64,000 nucleotides of DNA from Bhargavaea sp. CC-171006 (GTDB taxonomy: Bacteria; Bacillota; Bacilli; Bacillales_A; Planococcaceae). The stretch covers positions 248,001 to 312,000 of the forward strand of contig NZ_QUZH01000023.1 of the NCBI RefSeq assembly GCF_009761675.1, read 5' to 3'. The position numbers and the translations under genes were made by a program. Shown here piece after piece: positions 17,885 to 29,964 of this stretch (its first letter is position 1; each line of letters starts with the position of its first letter). A model generated the notes under the pieces. It worked only from the letters and a program-made list of their open reading frames with translations, had not been told where the DNA came from and searched no databases.

Positions 17885-19237
17885 TCAGGCGACCGGTTCC
17901 GGATTGTCCTCGACCACACGGACAAATACACCTTCGTTGTAAGGGTACCCGGCCTTTGTGATCTTGACACGGACAATTTTGCCGACCATAGATTCGTCGG
18001 CAGGTATGACGACTTTCATGTAGTTATCTGTATAGCCTTCGTAAAGCCCGCTTTCCGGATCCTCTTTGAATGGCTCTTCCGGGATCATTTCAAGCACTTG
18101 GCCCTCATAGGCCGATGCGTATTCCTTCGCGAGCTGTTTGTTGAGCTCCAGCAGTCGGTGGACGCGTTCGTTTTTCACTTCTTCATCGATCTGGTTATCC
18201 ATCCGGGCAGCAGGTGTTCCGATCCTCATCGAATAAGGGAATACGTGCAGCTCTGCAAAGCGGTGGTCACGGATGAATGTGAAAGTCTCCATGAACTCTT
18301 CTTCCGTTTCGCCCGGGAATCCGACGATGACGTCAGAGGTCAGTGCAAAATCGGGCAGCGCTTCACGCAGCCGCACCAGACGGTCCGCAAAGAATTCCAT
18401 CGTGTACTTCCTGCGCATTCTCTTCAGCACAGTGTCCGAACCGGACTGGATCGGGATATGAAGATGGCGAACGACAATGTTGGATTCTTTCAGCACGCCG
18501 ATCACTTCATCGGTCAGCTGGCTGGCCTCGATCGAGGAAATCCGGAGGCGCTTGAGCCCCGGCACCTTCGCCTCGATATCGCGGAGCAGCTGTGCGAGGT
18601 TATAGTCCTTCAGGTCTTCTCCGTAGCCGCCGGTATGGATGCCTGTAAGCACAATCTCTTTGTATCCTGCTTCGACAAGCTGACTGGCCTGATGGATGAC
18701 CTCTTCCGGATTGCGGGAACGCATCAGGCCGCGGGCCCATGGAATGATGCAGAATGTGCAGAAGTTATTGCAGCCCTCCTGGATTTTAAGGGACGCACGG
18801 GTCCTGTCGGTGAATGACGGGACATCCAGTTCTTCATAGACACGGTTTTTCATGATGTTTCCGACTGCGTTGATCGGCTGGCGCTCCTGCCTGTACTGTT
18901 CGATGTAGCCGAGCAGCTTTGTCCGGTCCTGGGTACCGACGACGATATCCACGCCCGGAATCTCCATGATTTCGGCCGATGATGTCTGGGCATAGCAGCC
19001 CGTTACACAGACGACGGCATCCGGATTCGTCCGGATGGCACGCCGGATCACCTGCCGGCTTTTCTTGTCACTTGTATTGGTGACGGTACATGTATTGACG
19101 ACATAGACATCTGCCCGGCCTTCAAATTCCGCCCGCTCGTAGCCGGCGTCCTTGAAAAGCTGCCAGATGGCCTCTGTCTCATAATGGTTCACTTTGCAGC
19201 CCAATGTGTGAAAGGCAACTGTCGACAAGGGGCTCAC
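17885..19237 (-). CDS. mtaB: tRNA t6A37 methylthiotransferase MtaB
   Basis: 450 aa radical SAM enzyme that converts t6A to ms2t6A at position 37 of ANN-decoding tRNAs. The N-terminal UPF0004 domain has cysteines in [19 protein letters not shown] and GCYAQ. The radical SAM motif is [10 protein letters not shown]-terminal TRAM domain is present. The GTG at 19237 overlaps the rsmE stop by 4 nt (GTGA). A TTG three codons later is an alternative start. Confidence 0.96.
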   Translation of the reverse strand: MSPLSTVAFHTLGCKVNHYETEAIWQLFKDAGYERAEFEGRADVYVVNTCTVTNTSDKKSRQVIRRAIRTNPDAVVCVTGCYAQTSSAEIMEIPGVDIVVGTQDRTKLLGYIEQYRQERQPINAVGNIMKNRVYEELDVPSFTDRTRASLKIQEGCNNFCTFCIIPWARGLMRSRNPEEVIHQASQLVEAGYKEIVLTGIHTGGYGEDLKDYNLAQLLRDIEAKVPGLKRLRISSIEASQLTDEVIGVLKESNIVVRHLHIPIQSGSDTVLKRMRRKYTMEFFADRLVRLREALPDFALTSDVIVGFPGETEEEFMETFTFIRDHRFAELHVFPYSMRIGTPAARMDNQIDEEVKNERVHRLLELNKQLAKEYASAYEGQVLEMIPEEPFKEDPESGLYEGYTDNYMKVVIPADESMVGKIVRVKITKAGYPYNEGVFVRVVEDNPEPVA

Positions 19238-19983
19238 CTCTTTCCTTCTATTTCGCTTGAAATGGCGGACAGCGCATAAAGCGGTGCCGTCTCTGCCCTG
19301 AGGATGCGCGGCCCCAGCGCAATGGGCCTGAAGCCCTCTTCACGGAACCGCTCCGCTTCCGCACGGCTGATGCCGCCTTCGGGTCCGAAGACAGCCAGTA
19401 CCTTCTGTCCATGATACACGTTTTCAAGCAGGGCGGCAATCGAGCCCCCGCTCCGGTCCTTGGCGGCTTCTTCATCGGCGATGAGAAGCAGGTCGAATGA
19501 TTCGGCAAGACGGATCAGCCCATCCAGTCCGGTCACATCCGAGATTTCGGGAATGACGCTCCGGTGTGACTGCTCTGCCGCTTCTTTCGCAATCTTCCTG
19601 AGCCGTTCGATCTTTTTGCCGCTTTTTTTGCTGTCCCACTTCACGATGGAGCGCTCCGCCTCGAAAGGAATCAGGCCGGACATTCCCAGCTCGGTTCCCT
19701 TCTGGACGATCAGGTCCAGTTTGTCGCCCTTGGGAAGGCCCGCCGCGACCGTCACACGGACCGGCATCTCATTGGACGGGAGTTCTTCTCCGTCCCTGAG
19801 GATCGTGACCGCGCCGTCAGCAAGCGACACGATTTCACACTCGAAAGCCTCTCCGCCGGACACCGCGATCAGCCTTCCGCCTTCGGACATCCGCATCACC
19901 TTCGTGATATGCCTCGCATCGTCCCCGGAAATCACCGCCCGGCCGCCCGCGTCATATGGCCCATCAAGAAAGTATCTCTGCAT
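19234..19983 (-). CDS. rsmE: 16S rRNA m3U1498 methyltransferase RsmE
   Basis: 249 aa SPOUT-class methyltransferase with an N-terminal PUA-like domain. The knotted C-terminal signature is FGPEGGIS and LGPRILRAETA. ATG 19983 (MQRYFLDG) lies 20 nt inside the end of prmA, and mtaB overlaps the other end, so prmA-rsmE-mtaB are translationally coupled. Confidence 0.95.
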   Translation of the reverse strand: MQRYFLDGPYDAGGRAVISGDDARHITKVMRMSEGGRLIAVSGGEAFECEIVSLADGAVTILRDGEELPSNEMPVRVTVAAGLPKGDKLDLIVQKGTELGMSGLIPFEAERSIVKWDSKKSGKKIERLRKIAKEAAEQSHRSVIPEISDVTGLDGLIRLAESFDLLLIADEEAAKDRSGGSIAALLENVYHGQKVLAVFGPEGGISRAEAERFREEGFRPIALGPRILRAETAPLYALSAISSEIEGKR

Positions 19984-20935
19984 CCGTCCCACCTGCTTCC
20001 GGTTTGCGCGCAATAATGGCAGTCCAGTCTTCCATCACCATCACTTCCTCGATCACGAAACCGGAGGCTGCAATCGCATCCTTCACTTCATCCTTTTTCT
20101 GGGCGATGATGCCGGATGTGATAAAGAGGCCTCCCGGCTTCAGGACCCGGTAGGCGTCATCTGTAAAGGTGACAATCACTTCCGCCAGGATATTGGCGAC
20201 GGCAACATCCGGACGGCCATCATACGCATCCAGAAGGTTGCCCTGCCGGACATCAATCTGTCCGGTGAGCCCGTTGAGCTCCGCGTTTTGGCGGGCGGAC
20301 TCCACAGCCACCTCATCCAGGTCGAGTGCCGTGATCCGGCCGGCGCCGAGAAGTGCGGCACCGATCGACAGGACGCCCGAGCCGGTACCGATGTCGACCA
20401 CTTCGTCGCCCTCCTGCACAGTCTTTTCGAGCGCCTGCAGGCACATGACCGTGGTCGGGTGTGTTCCGGTGCCGAATGCCATGCCCGGATCCAGCTCGAT
20501 GATCAGCTCATCCGTGCTGAGCCGCTCATAGTCTTCCCAAGTCGGCACGATCGTGAACCGCTTTGAAATCTTGACCGGATGGTAATAATCCTTCCAGGCG
20601 GTCGACCAGTCCTCTTCGTCCACTTCCGACTGGGTAACTGAGTTCGGTCCGATATCAAGTCCGTAGGATACCAGATTGGAAATTTCGTTTTTCAGCTCGT
20701 TCACCGTTTCGGAAAGGAAACTGTTCACCGGAAGGTATGCCTTGACGATGGCCCCCTCTGCCGGGTAATCCGCCCTGTCCAGTTCGTACAGTTCCCCGAA
20801 TCGTGTATCGTGCTCGAGGTCGGGTTCCCGGGAGTCTTCGATCACCACTCCGCTCGCTCCCGCTTCATAAAGAAGGTTCGAGACGGCCTCCACAGCCTCT
20901 GTGGAAGTGTGTACTGCGATTTCCGCCCATTTCAT
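19964..20935 (-). CDS. prmA: Ribosomal protein L11 methyltransferase PrmA
   Basis: 323 aa. An N-terminal substrate-recognition domain is joined to a Rossmann methyltransferase with VDIGTGSGVLSIGAALLG and the DxD-like VANILAEVI. It trimethylates L11. It follows dnaJ by 16 bp, so transcription may continue from the chaperone operon. Confidence 0.95.
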   Translation of the reverse strand: MKWAEIAVHTSTEAVEAVSNLLYEAGASGVVIEDSREPDLEHDTRFGELYELDRADYPAEGAIVKAYLPVNSFLSETVNELKNEISNLVSYGLDIGPNSVTQSEVDEEDWSTAWKDYYHPVKISKRFTIVPTWEDYERLSTDELIIELDPGMAFGTGTHPTTVMCLQALEKTVQEGDEVVDIGTGSGVLSIGAALLGAGRITALDLDEVAVESARQNAELNGLTGQIDVRQGNLLDAYDGRPDVAVANILAEVIVTFTDDAYRVLKPGGLFITSGIIAQKKDEVKDAIAASGFVIEEVMVMEDWTAIIARKPEAGGTDAEILS

Positions 20936-20951
20936 GTAACAATCAGCCCTT

Positions 20952-22103
20952 TCAGTCGCCCTTGAATGTACGCTTCAGACGATCAAACAGCGAACTTTGA
21001 TATTCGTCCGGAACATCTCCGCTGACAGCGGCGAAGTCCCGCATCAGCTGTTTCTGCTTTTCGGTCATCTTCGTCGGGGTGACGAGCTTGATGATGACGT
21101 GCTGGTCGCCCGTGCCATATCCATGAACGTTTGGAACCCCTTTGTCCTTCAGACGGAATGTGGTGCCTGTCTGGGTTCCGGCGGGAATCTTCAGCTTGAC
21201 CTTGCCGTGTACAGTCGGGACCTCGACTTCATCCCCAAGAGCTGCCTGTGCAAAGTTCACGCGCAGTTCCAGCAGGATATCGTCCCCTTCACGTACAAAA
21301 CGCTCATGTGGCCTTACACGGAATTCCACATACAGGTCTCCGGCAGGACCGCCGTTTACGCCTGGTTCACCCTGGCCGGAAACGCGCAGCTGCTGTCCGT
21401 CCTCGACACCGGCAGGAATGGTCACCTTGATGCGCTTGCGCTTGGTGACGCGTCCCGCACCATGACATTCAGGGCACTTTTCCGGGATGATCTTGCCGGT
21501 TCCCTGGCAATTCGGGCAAGGACGGCGGTTGACCATCTGTCCGAACGGAGTCGTCTGTGTGACGCTGACCTGTCCGGAGCCGCCGCACTCTGAGCAGGTG
21601 CTGACGCTCGTGCCAGGCTTGGCTCCGTCACCATCACAAGTTTCACAGGTTTCTTCCTTGTTGACATCGATTTCCGTTTCTTTGCCGAAAACGGCATCCA
21701 TAAAGTCGATCGTCATCGTATAGGATAGGTCTGCTCCCTGACGGGGTGCATTCGGATCGCGGCGTCTGCCGCCGCCTCCTCCGAAGAAAGTGTTCAGAAT
21801 GTCGTCAAAGTCGAATCCTGCGGCACCGCCGCTGAATCCTCCACCGCCGAATCCGCCAAATCCTCCGCCCCCGAAGCCGCCCGCCGCATCGGCATGGCCG
21901 AACTGATCGTAGCGGGCACGCTTGTCATCATCGCTGAGAACCTCATAGGCTTCGGCGATTTCCTTGAACTTCTCATCGGAACCTTCTTCCTTGTTCAGGT
22001 CCGGGTGATATTTCTTGGATAGTTTCCTGTAAGCTTTCTTGATTTCATCTTTACTTGCAGATTTCGTGACACCAAGCACTTCATAGTAATCACGCTTGCT
22101 CAT
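20952..22103 (-). CDS. dnaJ: Chaperone protein DnaJ
   Basis: 383 aa Hsp40 co-chaperone. The J-domain has KKYHPDLN. A Gly/Phe-rich linker (about 75-110) follows, then four zinc-finger repeats [24 protein letters not shown] and CPECHGAG, then the client-binding domain. It is the last member of the hrcA-grpE-dnaK-dnaJ operon, after an intergenic hairpin. AGGAGTGAGATT precedes the ATG. Confidence 0.98.
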   Translation of the reverse strand: MSKRDYYEVLGVTKSASKDEIKKAYRKLSKKYHPDLNKEEGSDEKFKEIAEAYEVLSDDDKRARYDQFGHADAAGGFGGGGFGGFGGGGFSGGAAGFDFDDILNTFFGGGGGRRRDPNAPRQGADLSYTMTIDFMDAVFGKETEIDVNKEETCETCDGDGAKPGTSVSTCSECGGSGQVSVTQTTPFGQMVNRRPCPNCQGTGKIIPEKCPECHGAGRVTKRKRIKVTIPAGVEDGQQLRVSGQGEPGVNGGPAGDLYVEFRVRPHERFVREGDDILLELRVNFAQAALGDEVEVPTVHGKVKLKIPAGTQTGTTFRLKDKGVPNVHGYGTGDQHVIIKLVTPTKMTEKQKQLMRDFAAVSGDVPDEYQSSLFDRLKRTFKGD

Positions 22104-22234
22104 AATCTCACTCCTGACTCGCTTGCATGAGAATCATTGTACCATGCGGAAAATGGTCTTTCAAAAACGATATGGCCCCTGCAGTTCCGATACTCCGGAA
22201 ACCGCAGATCCCACCGTCCGGTTTTGGACAGTAG

Positions 22235-22268
22235 AAAAGCCAAAGCCGAAATACCGACTTTGGCTTTT
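22235..22268 (-). terminator. Hairpin between dnaK and dnaJ
   Basis: Perfect 11-bp arms AAAAGCCAAAG and CTTTGGCTTTT with a 12-nt loop lie just past the dnaK stop. The position suggests partial termination or mRNA processing that lowers dnaJ relative to dnaK. The rest of the 176-bp gap shows nothing else. Confidence 0.75.
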
Positions 22269-22279
22269 CCGAGGGCGGA

Positions 22280-24121
<1,842 letters not shown>

Positions 24122-24158
24122 CTAAAATCAATGCATCCTGAAGCATTATGCAAATTGT

Positions 24159-24779
24159 TTATTCGTTGACTTTCACCATTGAAGGACGCAGAATCCGATC
24201 CTTCAGCATATACCCTTTCTGGAGTTCCTCCAAAACGGTATTGGACGGCTGCGAGTCGTCCTGACCCTGCATGACGGCGTGATGGAAGTTCGGATCGAAC
24301 TCCTTGCCCTCCGCCTCGATTTCCTCAAGACCTTCCTTCTCCATTGCGGATCGGAAAGACTGATAAATCATCTCCATGCCTTTTTTGAGGGCAAGCGCAT
24401 CTTCGGACTTAACTTCAGCATCAAATGCACGTCCGAAGTTGTCCAGAACCGGCAGCAGTTCTAGCATAAGCCGCTGCGAACGGTACTTTTCGGAAGCCTG
24501 CATGTCGGCAGCCGACCGGCGCTTGAAGTTTTCGAAGTCCGAAAGCAGACGAAGGTACTTGTCTTCCTTCCCCTCCAGTTCTTCCTCCAGTTCAGCGATC
24601 CGAGCATCAAGGGCATCTGTCTCCCCTTCGTTTTTATCCGGTGTTTCAGCGGTCGCGTCAACCCCCTCAGCTGCTGCCTCCGTAACGGAGGTGTCTGCTT
24701 CTTGGGTCAGATTGTCTCCCTCAACCGCGGCCGTCTTGACGGCCTCATCATTCAACTCTTTGTTTTCATTGTTGGACAC
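24159..24779 (-). CDS. grpE: Nucleotide exchange factor GrpE
   Basis: 206 aa from a GTG start with GGAGGAG upstream. An extended acidic, low-complexity N-terminus (residues 1-65, rich in E, T, D and A) makes it longer than B. subtilis GrpE. The conserved dimerisation helix (LSDFENFKRR) and beta domain follow, ending ILRPSMVKVNE. Confidence 0.96.
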   Translation of the reverse strand: MSNNENKELNDEAVKTAAVEGDNLTQEADTSVTEAAAEGVDATAETPDKNEGETDALDARIAELEEELEGKEDKYLRLLSDFENFKRRSAADMQASEKYRSQRLMLELLPVLDNFGRAFDAEVKSEDALALKKGMEMIYQSFRSAMEKEGLEEIEAEGKEFDPNFHHAVMQGQDDSQPSNTVLEELQKGYMLKDRILRPSMVKVNE

Positions 24780-24868
24780 GAAAAACTCTCCTCCAAACTC
24801 TCATACTAACCGTTTTGATTTGAGCACTCCCGGAAACAGGAGGCTCAAGTTTATGAAACGGGAAGGCG

Positions 24869-25894
24869 TCACTTGAGATGCCTTCCCAATTCACGGGAAA
24901 GGCCACGGCTCATGTAGTCGAGCACGGATACGACCCGCGCATAGTCCATCCTCGTCGGACCGACGATGGCGATCGCACCCTTTCTGCCCTCTCCCGCTGT
25001 ATAAGAAGCAGTGATAACACTGCAATCTTCCATGGCAAGGTGGCCGTTCTCAGAGCCGATGCGGATATGGATTCCGTCATCACCCAGGCCAAAGAGCAGC
25101 GCGGCAAGCGGTGCATCTTCCATATAATGCATGACCTGTCGGGCTTTTTCGGGATCATTGAATTCCGGCTGGGTCAGCATATTCATGCGTCCGCCGAAGA
25201 ACAGGCGCTCTTCGTTCGTTGCGCTCAGCGACTCGCGGAACGATTTGAACAGATCCCCGTAACGGCCCACATGGCGACGGAAAATTCCGGAGATCTCCGT
25301 CTGCATCCGCAGATCGATCTCATGAAGAGGAATTCCGACAAGATGCTCGTTGAGGATGTTCACCATCCGCTCGATATCGGACGGATGGATGTCCTCCGGA
25401 ATGTGGAAGTTCCGGTGTTCGACGTGGCCGCCGTCCGTAACGATGATCGCTACCGCATAATCATCGGAAAGCGGAATGATCTGGAATCGCTTCACCTTGT
25501 GCTGGCCAACGTCCGGCCCGAGCAGAATCGACGTATAGTTGGTCAGCTCGGACAATATGCCGGCCGTCTTCCGGATAATCAGTTCAGTCTCAAGCAGCCG
25601 CTCGTCGAAGATGGAACGGATCCGCTCCAGGTCAGCCCTTTCCAGGCTCCTCGTTCTGAGCAGATGGTCGACGTAAAAGCGGTAGCCCTTCTCGGAAGGA
25701 ACCCTTCCCGAGGACGTATGCGTCTTCTCGAGAAAGCCCAGTTCCTCAAGGTCCGCCATGTCGTTCCGGATGGTCGCAGCACTGAACGGCACCGTTTCAA
25801 GTTTGGATAGTTGGCGCGATCCGACAGGCTGGGCCGACCGGATGAACCCGTCGACGATCGCTTGCAGAATATGCAATTGACGCTCTGTCAGCAT
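24869..25894 (-). CDS. hrcA: Heat-inducible transcription repressor HrcA
   Basis: 341 aa from ATG 25894 (MLTERQLHILQAIVDGFI) with AGAGGTG six bases upstream. The reading frame extends further 5' but through the CIRCE operator, so this start is preferred. A winged-helix domain (PVGSRQLSKL ... ATIRNDMADLEELGFL) precedes a GAF-like dimerisation domain. HrcA with GroEL binds CIRCE to repress class I heat-shock genes, including its own operon. Confidence 0.97.
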   Translation of the reverse strand: MLTERQLHILQAIVDGFIRSAQPVGSRQLSKLETVPFSAATIRNDMADLEELGFLEKTHTSSGRVPSEKGYRFYVDHLLRTRSLERADLERIRSIFDERLLETELIIRKTAGILSELTNYTSILLGPDVGQHKVKRFQIIPLSDDYAVAIIVTDGGHVEHRNFHIPEDIHPSDIERMVNILNEHLVGIPLHEIDLRMQTEISGIFRRHVGRYGDLFKSFRESLSATNEERLFFGGRMNMLTQPEFNDPEKARQVMHYMEDAPLAALLFGLGDDGIHIRIGSENGHLAMEDCSVITASYTAGEGRKGAIAIVGPTRMDYARVVSVLDYMSRGLSRELGRHLK

Positions 25895-25908
25895 GATCAT
25901 CACCTCTG

Positions 25909-25935
25909 TTAGCACTCCGATATGTTGAGTGCTAA
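25909..25935. promoter_or_regulatory. CIRCE operator
   Basis: Exact consensus TTAGCACTC, nine bases, GAGTGCTAA. It lies between the transcription start region and the hrcA start codon, the classical autoregulatory position. Confidence 0.98.
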
Positions 25936-25946
25936 TTTCTATATCC

Positions 25947-25975
25947 AATTTATCAAATGCCATTCCGTCCGTCAA
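25947..25975 (-). promoter_or_regulatory. Sigma-A promoter of the hrcA-grpE-dnaK-dnaJ operon
   Basis: TTGACG (25970-25975), 17 bp, TAAATT (25947-25952) on the minus strand. The start near 25940 is directly upstream of CIRCE. The -35 begins only 12 bp past the hemW stop. Confidence 0.7.
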
Positions 25976-25987
25976 ACAAACAATACG

Positions 25988-27127
25988 TTATCCGAGAAAC
26001 TGCTGAAACACTTCATTGCCGAGGAAAATGCCCTTTTTGGTCAGGCGTACCGATTCCCCGTCCGATGTCAGCAAATCCTGATTTGTAAGTTCACGGATCT
26101 GGCTGCCGTAGACATCTTCCAGCTCCCTGCCGAACCGCTCCCTGAACATGTCGAACCGCACCCCTTCGGTCATCCGGAGTCCGAGGAACATTTCCTCTTC
26201 CATCTCTTCGCCTGCGGTTACCCGGTGTTCCTCGAAAACCGGCCGGCGGCCCTCCAAGACCGCATTCATATATTTCTTCAGCGGCCCATGATTGGAGTAG
26301 CGGACGCCGCCTGCATACCCATGCGCCCCCGCTCCGGCTCCGGCGTAGGAACGGTTTTGCCAATAGAGCTTGTTATGGACCGATTCATATCCCTCTTTGG
26401 CGAAATTGCTGATTTCATACTGCCGGAGACCCGAATGCGCCATCCGTTCCATCAGCAAGTTGAACATGTCCGCTTCCAGGTCTTCGCCGGGCAGCGGCAA
26501 CAGATTCTTGTTCATCAGATTATAGAAAACCGTCTTGGGTTCCACGATCAGAGAATAAGCGGAGTAATGCGGAAGTCCGAGCGAAAGAGCACGGTCGAGT
26601 GTGTCTTCCCACTGCGCCATTGTCTGTTCGGGCAGACCGTACATCAGGTCGATGCTGATGTTTTCAAAACCGGTGTCCCGGGCCTGCCGTACGACACGTT
26701 CAGCGTCATTCGGGCTGTGCGTGCGGCCAAGCCGCTCCAGAAGGCCTGCGTCGAATGACTGTACACCGATGCTCAGCCTTCTGACCCCGTTATCCCAGAG
26801 AATGGCGAGCTTGTCCGGGGTGAGTTCATCCGGATTGGCTTCTGTGGAGAACTCGATCAGGCGGCCTTTCGGAACGGCACTGTCAATATAAGCAAACAGC
26901 TTTTCGAGCTGCCGGTCTTCGAGTGCAGTCGGTGTCCCGCCACCCAAAAAGATGGTGAGCGGCCCGTCGCTTCCGAACATCCCTTCCCCGCGCATCCTCC
27001 TTAATTCTTCGCCAAGGCAGTCGATGTATTCATCAACGGGCTGGTTTTTGAAAAACACTTTGTTGAAATCACAGTAAAAGCAGATCTGGTGGCAGAATGG
27101 AATATGGATATAAAGACCGTCTGTCAT
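25988..27127 (-). CDS. hemW: Heme chaperone HemW (HemN-like radical SAM)
   Basis: 379 aa. The radical SAM motif CHQICFYC lies at residues 12-19. LGGGTPT and the HemN C-terminal domain follow. HemW proteins bind heme and lack coproporphyrinogen dehydrogenase activity. Annotation as coproporphyrinogen oxidase is common but less likely. AGAAGGAAAC precedes the ATG. Confidence 0.93.
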   Translation of the reverse strand: MTDGLYIHIPFCHQICFYCDFNKVFFKNQPVDEYIDCLGEELRRMRGEGMFGSDGPLTIFLGGGTPTALEDRQLEKLFAYIDSAVPKGRLIEFSTEANPDELTPDKLAILWDNGVRRLSIGVQSFDAGLLERLGRTHSPNDAERVVRQARDTGFENISIDLMYGLPEQTMAQWEDTLDRALSLGLPHYSAYSLIVEPKTVFYNLMNKNLLPLPGEDLEADMFNLLMERMAHSGLRQYEISNFAKEGYESVHNKLYWQNRSYAGAGAGAHGYAGGVRYSNHGPLKKYMNAVLEGRRPVFEEHRVTAGEEMEEEMFLGLRMTEGVRFDMFRERFGRELEDVYGSQIRELTNQDLLTSDGESVRLTKKGIFLGNEVFQQFLG

Positions 27128-27150
27128 GTTGTGTTTCCTTCTTTCATGCG

Positions 27151-27176
27151 AAAAAAGGAGGCGGCCGCCTCCTTTT
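27151..27176 (-). terminator. Terminator after lepA
   Basis: The perfect palindrome GGAGGCGGCCGCCTCC is flanked by AAAA and TTTTTT on the minus strand. It starts within 10 bp of the lepA stop codon. Confidence 0.88.
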
Positions 27177-27182
27177 CCGGTG

Positions 27183-29012
27183 TTAGGATTTGTCCTCGTC
27201 CATGCTGAGGACGGCCATGAAGGCTTCCTGCGGTACTTCCACTGAGCCGACTTGCTTCATCCGCTTTTTCCCGGCTTTCTGCTTCTCCAGAAGCTTACGT
27301 TTCCGGGAGATGTCTCCGCCGTAACATTTTGCGAGGACGTTCTTGCCCATGGACTTGATGGTCGAGCGGGCAACGATCTTGTTTCCGATGGCTGCCTGGA
27401 CGGGCACTTCAAACTGTTGCCTCGGGATGAGTTCCTTGAGCTTTTCCACGATTGCCTTGCCCCGTTCATAGGCAAAGTCCCGGTGGACGATAAAGCTGAG
27501 CGCATCCACTTTCTCGGCGTTCAGGAGGATATCCATCTTCACGAGCTTGCTCGTGCGGTAGCCGATCAGTTCGTAGTCGAACGATGCGTACCCTTTTGTA
27601 TGGGATTTTAGCTGGTCAAAGAAGTCATAGACGATCTCGGAAAGCGGAATCTCATAGATGATGTTGACACGCGTGGAATCCAAATAATCCATCGTCATAA
27701 AGTGGCCGCGCTTCCGCTGGCAAAGTTCCATGACAGCCCCGACATAATCGTTCGGCACCATGATGGAAGCCTTGACATACGGCTCCCGGACCTCTTCGAT
27801 TTTCTGAGGGTCCGGCATCAGCGACGGGTTGTCCACCTTAAGGACAGATTCATCGGTCATAATCACATCATAGATTACGCTCGGCGCAGTCGTGATGAGA
27901 TCAATGTTGAATTCACGTTCGATCCGCTCCTGGATAATCTCCATATGAAGGAGTCCGAGGAATCCGCAGCGGAAGCCGAAGCCGAGTGCCTGGGAAGTTT
28001 CCGCCTCATAAGTCAGCGCGGAATCATTCAGCTCCAGCTTTTCCAGAGCTTCGCGGAGGTCATTGTACTTGGCCGTATCGATTGGGTAAAGACCGCAGAA
28101 CACCATCGGATTCAGCTTCCGGTAACCAGGAAGGGGCTCATCCGCCGGGTTGGCGGCAAGTGTAATGGTATCCCCCACGCGGGTATCTCCGACGTTCTTG
28201 ATAGCCGCAGTAAGATATCCGACATCACCAACAGTCAGTTCATCGCGTTTCGTGGCTTTTGGCGTGAAAACGCCTGCCTCCACGACGTCGAATTCCTTTC
28301 CGGTCGCCATCATGCGGATCTTGTCTCCGGGTTTTACTGTACCTTCGACAATCCGGATATAAGCGACGACGCCCCGGTACTGATCATAAAGAGAGTCGAA
28401 AATAAGCGCCTTCAATGGTGCTTCGGGGTCTCCGGTCGGTGCCGGCACTTTTTCTACCACTTGTTCAATGATCTCTTCGATGCCGATCCCGGCCTTCGCA
28501 GATGCATGAACGGCTTCGGAAGCATCCAGGCCGATCACATCCTCGATTTCCTGCTTGACCCGCTCGGGGTCTGCAGCAGGAAGGTCGATCTTGTTAATGA
28601 CCGGAAGGATCTCCAGGTCGTTGTCGAGCGCCAGATACACGTTCGCCAGCGTCTGGGCCTCGATCCCCTGCGCCGCATCCACGACGAGGATGGCGCCTTC
28701 ACATGCAGCCAGGCTCCGGGAAACTTCGTAGGTGAAGTCGACGTGCCCGGGTGTATCAATCAGGTGAAGAATATACTCTTCACCGTTTTTAGCCTTGTAG
28801 TTCAGCTGGATGGCATTCAGTTTGATTGTAATTCCCCGCTCACGCTCCAGGTCCATCGAATCGAGGAGCTGATCTTTCATCTCCCGTGAGGTCAGGGTTT
28901 CAGTTTTTTCCAATATCCTGTCGGCCAATGTGGATTTCCCGTGATCGATATGGGCGATGATCGAGAAATTCCGGATGTGGTCCCGACGTGCAAGTCGTTC
29001 TTCGCGATTCAT
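27183..29012 (-). CDS. lepA: Elongation factor 4 (LepA)
   Basis: 609 aa translational GTPase. G1 is [10 protein letters not shown]3 DTPGH, G4 NKIDLP. EF-G-like domains and the unique C-terminal domain follow, ending in a basic lysine-rich segment ([13 protein letters not shown]). It acts in initiation and 30S biogenesis. ATG 29012 ([10 protein letters not shown]) is preceded by GAGGAGTG. Confidence 0.97.
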   Translation of the reverse strand: MNREERLARRDHIRNFSIIAHIDHGKSTLADRILEKTETLTSREMKDQLLDSMDLERERGITIKLNAIQLNYKAKNGEEYILHLIDTPGHVDFTYEVSRSLAACEGAILVVDAAQGIEAQTLANVYLALDNDLEILPVINKIDLPAADPERVKQEIEDVIGLDASEAVHASAKAGIGIEEIIEQVVEKVPAPTGDPEAPLKALIFDSLYDQYRGVVAYIRIVEGTVKPGDKIRMMATGKEFDVVEAGVFTPKATKRDELTVGDVGYLTAAIKNVGDTRVGDTITLAANPADEPLPGYRKLNPMVFCGLYPIDTAKYNDLREALEKLELNDSALTYEAETSQALGFGFRCGFLGLLHMEIIQERIEREFNIDLITTAPSVIYDVIMTDESVLKVDNPSLMPDPQKIEEVREPYVKASIMVPNDYVGAVMELCQRKRGHFMTMDYLDSTRVNIIYEIPLSEIVYDFFDQLKSHTKGYASFDYELIGYRTSKLVKMDILLNAEKVDALSFIVHRDFAYERGKAIVEKLKELIPRQQFEVPVQAAIGNKIVARSTIKSMGKNVLAKCYGGDISRKRKLLEKQKAGKKRMKQVGSVEVPQEAFMAVLSMDEDKS

Positions 29013-29040
29013 GTTGTCCACTCCTCTGTAAACTAGTTGA

Positions 29041-29069
29041 ATTATAACAGTGGACAAAACATGATTCAA
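29041..29069 (-). promoter_or_regulatory. Sigma-A promoter for lepA
   Basis: TTGAAT (29064-29069), 17 bp, TATAAT (29041-29046) on the minus strand, with a start near 29034, about 22 nt before lepA. Confidence 0.8.
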
Positions 29070-29109
29070 TCGGGGCCTAAAGGAAAGCCATTGTTTTTTC
29101 CCGTTCGGG

Positions 29110-29928
29110 TCAACCTCCGGCGATCACTTCGGCTGCAGCTTTTGCGACAATGGCCGCTGTCCGGTTCAGTTCTTCCTCTGTATTTTCCGTTCCGCCCATC
29201 TCAATCAGGAGCACGTTCGGGCCGAGGTCCTGGTTATAGATGCCGTCGACACCATGTCCGCTTTTCCTGAAAATCCCCTTTGAAATGCCGGGTACCAGTT
29301 CGTTCATCTTTCCCGAGATCTTCTCTGCCAATTGCCTGTTTGCCTCGTGGCCCCCATGATCTTCCCCGATGACGAAGTACACTTTGGCATACGGCCCGTC
29401 CGTATGCTCCAGTGTCGTCTTGTTCCTCCCGAGGGAATCCCTATGCACATCCAGTACAAGGTCATAGGCACCTGCCTGCATCTGTTTTTGGACCTGGGGA
29501 CGGATTGCCTTATAGGCACGGCTATGCGGCACGCCATTCTGGCTCATCTTGCCGGCATTGTCGTAGTTCAGAACATCAAGCTGGATGCCATTCATTCCGA
29601 AATGGGAACTGAATGCTTCACCGAGGTTCATAATATTCTCCTTGCTATGCGAGACGGCGGCCTTCCCTTCTTTTGCACGCAGAATCGGTGCAAACGCCTC
29701 ATGGGAATGGGTGAAGTACATCAGTGCCCGTCCTGCCCCCCCCGTTTCCGCCGGTTTCCCGTCCTCCTCCACCTCAAAGTCGAACAGATTGGCGGCATAG
29801 ACCAGTCTGCCCGATTCCGTGGCGGCCTCTCGGACATCCGTTTGCAGGCCGGGGATCTTGACCGTGATGAACGGCATGAGGAACAGGAATAGGATCAGCC
29901 ACGTATAGAACTGCCATTTTTTCTTCAT
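29110..29928 (-). CDS. spoIIP: Stage II sporulation protein P (SpoIIP)
   Basis: 272 aa. One N-terminal membrane anchor (about 7-25) is followed by the SpoIIP amidase/endopeptidase domain. Conserved metal and catalytic positions are visible in [28 protein letters not shown] and IEMGGTENT. With SpoIID and SpoIIM it degrades septal peptidoglycan to drive engulfment. It is much shorter than B. subtilis SpoIIP (about 400 aa) because the linker between anchor and catalytic domain is cut down. ATG 29928 is used; a TTG codon directly precedes it. yqxA, which separates lepA and spoIIP in B. subtilis, is absent. Confidence 0.93.
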   Translation of the reverse strand: MKKKWQFYTWLILFLFLMPFITVKIPGLQTDVREAATESGRLVYAANLFDFEVEEDGKPAETGGAGRALMYFTHSHEAFAPILRAKEGKAAVSHSKENIMNLGEAFSSHFGMNGIQLDVLNYDNAGKMSQNGVPHSRAYKAIRPQVQKQMQAGAYDLVLDVHRDSLGRNKTTLEHTDGPYAKVYFVIGEDHGGHEANRQLAEKISGKMNELVPGISKGIFRKSGHGVDGIYNQDLGPNVLLIEMGGTENTEEELNRTAAIVAKAAAEVIAGG

Positions 29929-29942
29929 CAAAAGAATCCCCC

Positions 29943-29964
29943 CTCCCGCACTATATGGCGGGAG
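29943..29964 (-). promoter_or_regulatory. Hairpin with a sigma-E-like -10 in its loop, upstream of spoIIP
   Basis: The 7-bp arms CTCCCGC and GCGGGAG enclose exactly CATATAGT (minus strand), which fits the sigma-E -10 pattern CATANNNT. The gpr stop codon TAG lies in the loop. The 3' arm runs into the G-rich ribosome binding region of spoIIP. No convincing -35 was found. Confidence 0.4.
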
